From NCBI GenBank assembly GCA_960531495.1, contig OY482848.1:16960897-17024896 (forward strand): a stretch of 64,000 bases of DNA. Reading direction: 5' to 3'. Positions 1-64,000 of this stretch are shown one piece after another (the stretch's first letter is position 1; each line of letters starts with the position of its first letter). The stretch is from Zeus faber. Lineage: Eukaryota > Chordata > Actinopteri > Zeiformes > Zeidae. Below the pieces are notes generated by a model. It saw only the letters and a program-made list of their open reading frames with translations. It was not told where the DNA came from and made no database searches. A program made the translations under genes and the position numbers.

Positions 1-81
1 GGCTGGCGTCTGCGCTGACATTTATGGTCCTATACCTCTTCATTAACGCCATGGAACCAGCCTGGCCGGGCCTGCGCTAAA

Positions 82-142
<61 letters not shown>

Positions 143-663
143 GCGCGCGGTTGTGCACGACTATAAACTTGACAACCTGCTCTGCCTATTTGGAGGTGAT
201 CTGGGATGAATTGAGATTAGGGCCGGGCGATATTGAAATAAAACAAACATCATTTTTGACGACTGTGACCAAGCAGGTAGAGGCGCTGATGAGAACAGTT
301 GATGGAGTTCAGAAAGCGACGTTCCTTTATTGTAAAGCAGCCTTAAAGACCAATTTAAACTTTAATCACGATATGACGATAAGCCAAATCCCGGGAGATA
401 TCTAGTGTCGTATCACAATGTCAATATTATGTTGATATTTCGCCCCTGCGGTAATTGAGAATTCAATCCATGTTCTTATGAGGAGCGTCTTCTGAGTTAC
501 CTGCATATCATGTTAGTTTGTTAGCATGTGAATTCCTTATTCTTTTAGTTATTATTATTATTATTTAACGCAGATGACATCTTTACACAATAACACACTT
601 ACATATACTGTATATTTAATGTCTTTAATGTTTCTATTCTCTATCACTATCCTTTTTCTTTAG
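1..663 (+). other. lrba intron upstream of the first visible exon
   Basis: Intronic sequence. It contains a (TG)n microsatellite at 84-137 and otherwise AT-rich unique sequence. No BEACH-encoding exon was recognised here; the preceding coding exon lies left of the window. Confidence 0.6.
84..137. repeat. (TG)n microsatellite
   Basis: About 27 uninterrupted TG units in an lrba intron. Confidence 0.95.
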
Positions 664-18543
<17,880 letters not shown>

Positions 18544-19740
18544 GGTGACGCCGGAACCTCCGCTACTCTGTCCACATCCTGAATGTATCTCCACGCAAAA
18601 GAAGGAAAAATAACTAACTGTCCTGTTGTATCAAACTAAAAGAAATCAAACTATTTTTAAAAATAGAAGGGCATTGCTATATTTTGTAGATGATAGAGGA
18701 CATTTTCATATAATATAAATCACGTGTGGGGGGTTATATACTGTACGGGGTAAAAACAAACAAACAAAAAAAAAAAGGCAAATCTATTTTTAGCTGTTTA
18801 AAAGTCTATTTTCGTCTCCTCGGGAGGAAAATAAGAATTTGCGTGTGGAGCCTAGCGAGGAACTCATCGAATGATTTAAGAATCCAAATATTTATGTACT
18901 TTAGGGTGAGTGATTGTTTTGTTCAGTTTTCATTTTCCAATAGGTGTAAAACATTTGGGGGAATTGTGTTAAAAAAAAAGAAAAAGTTTTTGAATTTCTA
19001 GCGTTACACAGTGGGTAGGTATGTCATATTTGCCGTCCCTGTGACGGGGGCAAAAAGGTTCATTGAAGAGGAAACTCACATTTACACTGACGTTTAGCTC
19101 TCGCTCGCCGAGAGTCGCCTTTTTTTTTTTCTCCCCCCCCCCGTGCACGGCTCCCGACTCAAACACGACAAACGGGTCGCCGCGATCCTGACGCCGCTTT
19201 CGCCGCTGCTCTCCGAAAAAATAAAAAACAAACCGCCGCCCTGGACGCCGCAGCGTCTCAGAGTTCCAGCCTGCGTGCAGAATGTTTGTCGATTCGCCAG
19301 GTTTCGTGGAGCGTTGCTTTTCGTCGTCTCCGAATGACTGAACAAGCGTTCCAGACGCTCCGCACTGAAGGAACTTAAGACGGCTGCGTTTGGCGCTGGT
19401 TGACACGAGTGTCATATTCAAGTTTTTGTTTTTCTACTGTTCGGTTCCGCTTCTTCTTCAAATACTCACGTTGTTTTTGTTTCGAGTGCTCCGCCTTCAG
19501 CGGGTTTTTCTTCCGATCGGAGCAGAGTGTTTGCAGCTTTTATTTAAACGTCTTGCCTTGGCTTTGAGGAAACATTCCATTTTGGTTTAAAGCAGAGCTT
19601 GGTGTGGTTTTGCGTCTACAATTTAACGAGAAAAAAAACAATTAATCTCTTTATGTATCGCTCGATATTTTCAATCTGGAGTGTTTTTGATGTGTGCAAA
19701 AAAAAAAAAAAGTTCTGACAATAAAATGAAATTTTGTAAC
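18544..19740 (+). other. lrba: lrba 3' UTR (inferred extent)
   Basis: About 1.2 kb without a plausible coding exon follows the stop codon. It is AT-rich at first, then has a CpG-dense block (about 19140-19520). AATAAA occurs at 19220-19225 within an A-run and at 19720-19725, the latter followed by G/T-rich sequence as expected downstream of a cleavage site. I infer that the transcript ends near 19740; the earlier signal could be an alternative. Confidence 0.55.
19720..19725 (+). terminator. lrba: Poly(A) signal, probably lrba
   Basis: AATAAA on the + strand, 1.18 kb after the lrba stop codon, followed 10-45 bp later by T-rich and G-rich sequence typical of a cleavage-stimulating downstream element. 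Confidence 0.55.
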
Positions 19741-19761
19741 TTCATTCGGGGGGGTCTGAGT

Positions 19762-19767
19762 TTTATT
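19762..19767 (-). terminator. dclk2: Poly(A) signal on the - strand, candidate for dclk2
   Basis: TTTATT on the + strand reads AATAAA on the - strand. It is the first canonical signal found downstream of the dclk2 stop codon, about 1.46 kb away. The sequence beyond it on the - strand is T-rich. An ATTAAA variant at 20790-20795 is an alternative, giving a 0.43 kb UTR. Confidence 0.4.
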
Positions 19768-20638
19768 ATTCGGTTGCATGACAAATCCATCACTGGAGTC
19801 GGGCTTTTCCTGCAGCTCGGTACAGGAATGGTTTCGGGTCCGGTTTGGAAGGAAAAAAAGCTTTTTTTTCCCCCGCATCATCGCCATCGTCGTCCGCAGG
19901 AGGAGGCTGCGCTGGATCTACGGCGACAAACTGAAACTGCTGCGCAAAACCCAAACAAATTCAAACCGCTCCGACAAAGTGTGTGTGAAAACGTCAACAC
20001 TGTACCCTTCTTGACCTGTTGGTGTGTGTGTGTCTTTGTTTTACAGGCTGGTGACAGGCGGTTAAAGCAGTTTCTCGTGCAGCTTCAGAGTGCGCGCACC
20101 ATGTTGGAACTCAAACGTTTAAAACCGGGAAAATGAGATTTAACAGTTGAGTCTCAAACACAAGTACACTTAAGGGCAAAATGAAAGACTCGCTAACTGA
20201 GCTTCACATGTGACAAATAGTAATTATAAATAATTCACCTTTAAAGAGTTGGTATGGAAAGCTAGTTCAGATAAAGGCATCTCCACGCTACTCACTGGTT
20301 TCCCAACACCCAGGGACAGTCACCTGGAAAACATTCATCTTTTTTTTTTTTAAAGATCATCGTTCTGCCTCCAAAGTGCAGAAAATATGAGTCACTGTGA
20401 TAGTTTGAGTAATGGATGTGCACACGCTCATTCTGACGTCTGCGTAGCGTTCCTAATGCACTCGGTTCAGGTTTGAAATAAGCTTTCATGAGAAGCAGGT
20501 CAACAGTCTTTTGGATGTGACGTCACTCGTTTTTCGGCATTTGCTGCCCACTAACAAGCCCAAAACACTAACCCAGCAACGCAATCCTTCAAGTCTCCAA
20601 TATATACATCTACAGAGTTCACGCCAAACCTAACAGCT

Positions 20639-20639
<1 letters not shown>

Positions 20640-20673
<34 letters not shown>
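20640..20673. repeat. (GT)n microsatellite
   Basis: About 17 units in the presumed dclk2 3' UTR. Confidence 0.9.
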
Positions 20674-20676
<3 letters not shown>

Positions 20677-21226
20677 ACTGTTTAGTAAAATGACGGTGCC
20701 AGAGTAAATGTTGAGGTTGGTTATAAGGGTTCTACGTCTCTACCCGTTTCAAACTGTTTCACAGGCAGCTAAGCTAAGAAATATATATATTTAATGTACT
20801 CAAATATTGGTTTCTTTGACATGCGTGTGTGTGATGAATACTTATTTACAAAACCGCCGCGGGTGCTTCGGAAGAGATAATAAATAAAAGGGAAAAAAAA
20901 AAAAAAATCCACATGGATAAGATACAACTGCTCTTGGTCTTTGGAAGACGAGCTCTCGGAACATACAGCAATAATCACTTCATTCCCTTTCTTCACATTT
21001 CTCCATTAATAAATAAACACACATACAGTTCACCAAAGGAATTCACCCCCACCCCAGAACGTGTGCTGTACGGACAGGCTCAGTAATGGTGCAGATTGTG
21101 CTCAAGCCTTGAGGTTTTGTACCTTCTTCAACGTCAGAAAGCGGGGAAAACCGGTGGAATCGACCCGTGTTGTGAGATGTCGGGGGTGAGAGGTGCGAGG
21201 CGGACTGATGTCCTCCGTCTGACCTC

Positions 21227-64000
<42,774 letters not shown>

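Larger units (their letters stand above)
19745..21226 (-). other. dclk2: dclk2 3' UTR (inferred extent)
   Basis: Non-coding sequence downstream of the dclk2 stop codon on the - strand. It includes a (GT)n array at 20640-20673 and short A/T runs. No other gene is recognisable between the two stop codons. The lower boundary assumes use of the AATAAA at 19762-19767. Confidence 0.4.

Overview
This window looks like nuclear DNA of a ray-finned fish, probably a percomorph. The evidence is split genes with GT-AG introns and vertebrate-type proteins, very many long (CA)n/(GT)n, (TC)n and (TA)n arrays, and short non-autonomous DNA transposons of types familiar from teleosts. The species cannot be named from the sequence.

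Two genes lie tail to tail. On the + strand, positions 664-18543 hold the last nine coding exons of lrba (LPS-responsive beige-like anchor protein). They encode 399 residues: the end of the BEACH domain, a linker, the C-terminal WD40 propeller and the natural stop codon. On the - strand, 64000 down to 21227 holds seventeen exons of dclk2 (doublecortin-like kinase 2). They encode 850 residues: the last residues of doublecortin domain 1, doublecortin domain 2, a Ser/Pro-rich linker with a probable 17-residue cassette exon, a complete CaMK-type kinase domain and an unusually long Pro/Ser/Thr/Lys-rich tail. The 5' parts of both genes lie outside the window. The arrangement matches the vertebrate LRBA-DCLK2 neighbourhood, a paralogue of NBEA-DCLK1. 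Residue choices at the lrba C-terminus and in the dclk2 linker and kinase favour LRBA/DCLK2.

Region by region: 1-18452 is lrba exons and repeat-laden introns. 18544-21226 is the shared 3' region, where opposing AATAAA signals lie 42 bp apart (19720 and 19762) and may form a bidirectional poly(A) zone. 21227-30859 holds the tightly packed dclk2 kinase exons, with dinucleotide arrays close to several splice sites and one intron that is largely polypurine. 30860-39269 carries the linker exons and the end of doublecortin domain 2. 39270-59722 is one 20 kb intron with a decayed Tigger-like transposon, hAT-type MITEs, long microsatellites and some non-repetitive blocks that may be conserved regulatory DNA. 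59723-64000 carries the main doublecortin-2 exon and the edge of the doublecortin-1 exon.

The two proteins are not known to work together: LRBA acts in vesicle trafficking and DCLK2 on microtubules. No RNA gene, CRISPR array or intact mobile element was found. The more unusual points are the opposing poly(A) signals, CTCF-like motifs in divergent orientation around the gene junction, the CA/GU-framed dclk2 intron 11, the expanded DCLK2 tail and several strong hairpins.
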